A program made the translations under genes and the position numbers. Shown here piece after piece: positions 25,627 through 27,134 of a stretch of 27,134 nucleotides of DNA. The stretch spans positions 1 through 27,134 of the forward strand of contig CANIMM010000009.1 of the NCBI GenBank assembly GCA_947468255.1. Reading direction: 5' to 3'. This DNA comes from Chitinophagaceae bacterium (GTDB lineage Bacteria > Bacteroidota > Bacteroidia > Chitinophagales > Chitinophagaceae). The notes under the pieces are model-generated. The model had not been told where the DNA came from, did not search any database, and saw nothing but the letters and a program-made list of their open reading frames with translations. Positions within the stretch are counted from its first letter, which is position 1. Every line of letters starts with the position of its first letter.

Positions 25627-27009
25627 ATGAAAAAATACTATTTGCTGCTATTGATTATGTTTTTTAATGCTGCCATTTTTGCACAAAAAGAAACTTGGAA
25701 GAATTTATTTGATGGCAAAACCTTAAAGGGTTGGAAAATATTAAATGGTAAAGCAAAGTATCAAGTAGTCAATGGAACTATCGTAGGAACCACCGTTACA
25801 GGTGAACCCAATTCTTTTTTAGCCACCGATGTTGATTACGGTGATTTTATATTGGAACTCGATTTAAAAGTTGGAAACATGAATTCGGGCATTCAAATCA
25901 GAAGCTTTTCAGATACTAGTAGTAAAAATGTAAATGCCAAAGAGAAAGTTACTGATGGAAGGGTTAGAGGTTACCAGGTTGAAATTGATCCGTCAGATAG
26001 AGCTTGGTCAGGAGGTATCTATGATGAGGCTCGCAGGGGTTGGATGTATCAAACAGAAATGAATCCAGCAGCAAAAAATGCTTTTAAAAGAAATGACTGG
26101 AACAGATACCGAATAGAAGCAATTGGATCAGTTATTAGAACCTGGATCAATGACATTCCAGTTACCTATATGGTGGACGACATGACCCTAAAGGGATTCA
26201 TTGCATTGCAGGTACATGGTGTTAAAGATAGAGAAGACGGTCAGCACGTAGAATGGAAAAACATACGAATTCAAACAGGTGCTGCTATGAAACCAAGACC
26301 GTTGGATAACACTACTCCGGTAGCCAACTATACCCTCAATACCCTCTCACCACAGGAAATAGCGCAGGGGTTTTCCCTATTATTCAATGGTAAGAATTTG
26401 GATGGCTGGCGCACTGCTGGTCAAACTACTTCTACCATAAACGGCTGGGAAGTGAATGACGGAATTTTACACGTGCTAGCTTCAGACCCTACCCAAAATT
26501 CAAAATCTGGCGACATCGTTTCTGTCAATCAATTCAAAGCTTTCGAACTTAATTTCGACTTTAAGCTAACCGAAGGAGCGAATTCAGGAATAAAGTATTT
26601 TGTTACCGAATCAGGCACATCTAAAGCTGGCCTAGGTTTAGAGTACCAGATCCTGGATGATGAGCGTCACCCGGATGCTAAATTGGGTACCGAAGGAAAT
26701 AGAACCTTGAGCAGTTTATACGACTTGATACCCGCTGATAAAATTGACGCTCGCTTTCAGCAAAAAATTGGCGAATGGAACCATGGTAAAATTGTAGTAT
26801 ATGCTAATAACCTTGTGCAACATTGGTTAAACGGTTTTAAAGTAGTTGAATATCGCAGGGGAAGTAATATTTACAAAGTATTAGTGGCGCACAGCAAATT
26901 TGTAAAAAACAAGAACTTTGGCTTATCAGATAAAGGGCCTATCTTATTACAAGAGCATGGCAACTCTGTATTTTTTAAGAATATTAAGATTAGAGAACTG
27001 AAAAATTAA
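25627..27009 (+). CDS. Exported protein with two tandem DUF1080 (3-keto-glycoside-acting) domains
   Basis: A 460-residue protein whose signal peptide ends at AIFA, with Gln next. Two DUF1080 (PF06439) domains occur in tandem, about residues 23-216 and 245-458. Each begins with a FDGKTLKGW- or FNGKNLDGW-type motif and contains a lectin-like beta-sandwich (LELDLKVGNMNSGIQIRS; LNFDFKLTEGANSGIKY). DUF1080 proteins have been shown to act on 3-keto-glycosides, cleaving the bond after C3 oxidation by a Gfo/Idh/MocA or similar dehydrogenase. It is 28 nt behind the diheme cytochrome gene and probably shares its transcript. The tandem form is larger than single-domain members. Whether both domains are active cannot be told. 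Confidence 0.9.
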   Translation: MKKYYLLLLIMFFNAAIFAQKETWKNLFDGKTLKGWKILNGKAKYQVVNGTIVGTTVTGEPNSFLATDVDYGDFILELDLKVGNMNSGIQIRSFSDTSSKNVNAKEKVTDGRVRGYQVEIDPSDRAWSGGIYDEARRGWMYQTEMNPAAKNAFKRNDWNRYRIEAIGSVIRTWINDIPVTYMVDDMTLKGFIALQVHGVKDREDGQHVEWKNIRIQTGAAMKPRPLDNTTPVANYTLNTLSPQEIAQGFSLLFNGKNLDGWRTAGQTTSTINGWEVNDGILHVLASDPTQNSKSGDIVSVNQFKAFELNFDFKLTEGANSGIKYFVTESGTSKAGLGLEYQILDDERHPDAKLGTEGNRTLSSLYDLIPADKIDARFQQKIGEWNHGKIVVYANNLVQHWLNGFKVVEYRRGSNIYKVLVAHSKFVKNKNFGLSDKGPILLQEHGNSVFFKNIKIRELKN

Positions 27010-27029
27010 AGGATACTTTTTTTCTATAA

Positions 27030-27075
27030 AGTTTAGTTCCATATGCCAAGCTATCATCGCATATGGAACTAAACT
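27030..27075 (+). terminator. Long hairpin after the DUF1080 gene, probable 3' end
   Basis: A perfect 16-bp stem (arms 27030-27045 and 27060-27075) with a 14-nt loop lies 20 nt past the DUF1080 stop. There is no U-tract behind it on either strand; a T-run precedes it instead. It may protect the 3' end of the mRNA or act with a termination factor. A classic intrinsic terminator is only partly supported. Confidence 0.5.
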
Positions 27076-27134
27076 CATTCAAACGCCCAAAATTGACCGG
27101 ACTTACAATAAAAGCGTAGTGTAGAAGGGCTATT

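Noticed and set aside
1..27134. CRISPR array, tRNA/rRNA, insertion sequence or prophage
   Set aside because: No regularly spaced repeats, cloverleaf-like sequences, transposase motifs or phage genes were seen when reading both strands.

Overview
The window looks like chromosomal DNA of a Bacteroidota bacterium, most likely Chitinophagales/Chitinophagaceae. This rests on the AT-rich sequence, the weak Shine-Dalgarno signals, promoter-like TTG-N19-21-TAnnTTTG boxes, and families typical of the phylum (DUF2911, DUF2805, DUF2256, Tat-exported Gfo/Idh/MocA oxidoreductases, DUF1080, GH95, and signal peptides cleaved before Gln). The genus is not certain. No mobile element, CRISPR array, tRNA or rRNA was seen.

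Left edge (1-1100): a small DNA-repair-associated set. It holds a DUF2805/TIGR03643 protein on the plus strand and, facing it, an AlkB-like dioxygenase whose stop overlaps the start of a 48-residue DUF2256 zinc-ribbon protein by 4 nt. A Tat-exported sugar oxidoreductase with a clear hairpin terminator follows (1368-2801, minus).

Minus-strand metabolic block (3147-9690): a lactate/glycolate-type permease, a 934-residue FAD plus Fe-S 2-hydroxyacid dehydrogenase, an alanine/serine-glyoxylate class aminotransferase and a DUF2911 protein. The first three fit uptake of glycolate (or lactate), oxidation to glyoxylate (or pyruvate) and transamination to glycine (or alanine). An AlkD-like DNA glycosylase follows at 10128-10826.

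Centre (10878-13439): a frameshifted remnant of a GH26 beta-mannanase, truncated at both ends, sits directly behind an exported FAD-dependent oxidoreductase. A 236-bp divergent control region then separates the minus-strand left half from the plus-strand right half.

Plus-strand saccharide block (13440-27009): GH27 alpha-galactosidase, CE15-like glucuronoyl esterase, a second exported Gfo/Idh/MocA oxidoreductase, a strong terminator, GH95 alpha-L-fucosidase/galactosidase, a divergent GH95-like protein lacking the usual acid and base residues, a TIGR03805 beta-helix protein paired with a TIGR03806/SO2930-type diheme cytochrome c, and a protein with two DUF1080 domains. Almost all are exported, so this is a periplasmic or surface plant-polysaccharide locus. 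It combines hydrolases with oxidoreductive enzymes (Gfo/Idh/MocA, FAD oxidoreductase, cytochrome c, DUF1080 3-keto-glycoside-acting domains). No SusC/SusD pair or regulator lies in the window, so it is not a classic complete PUL here. The most unusual points are the GH95-like protein with altered catalytic positions, the beta-helix/cytochrome/DUF1080 operon, the GH26 relic and the compact glycolate-type module.
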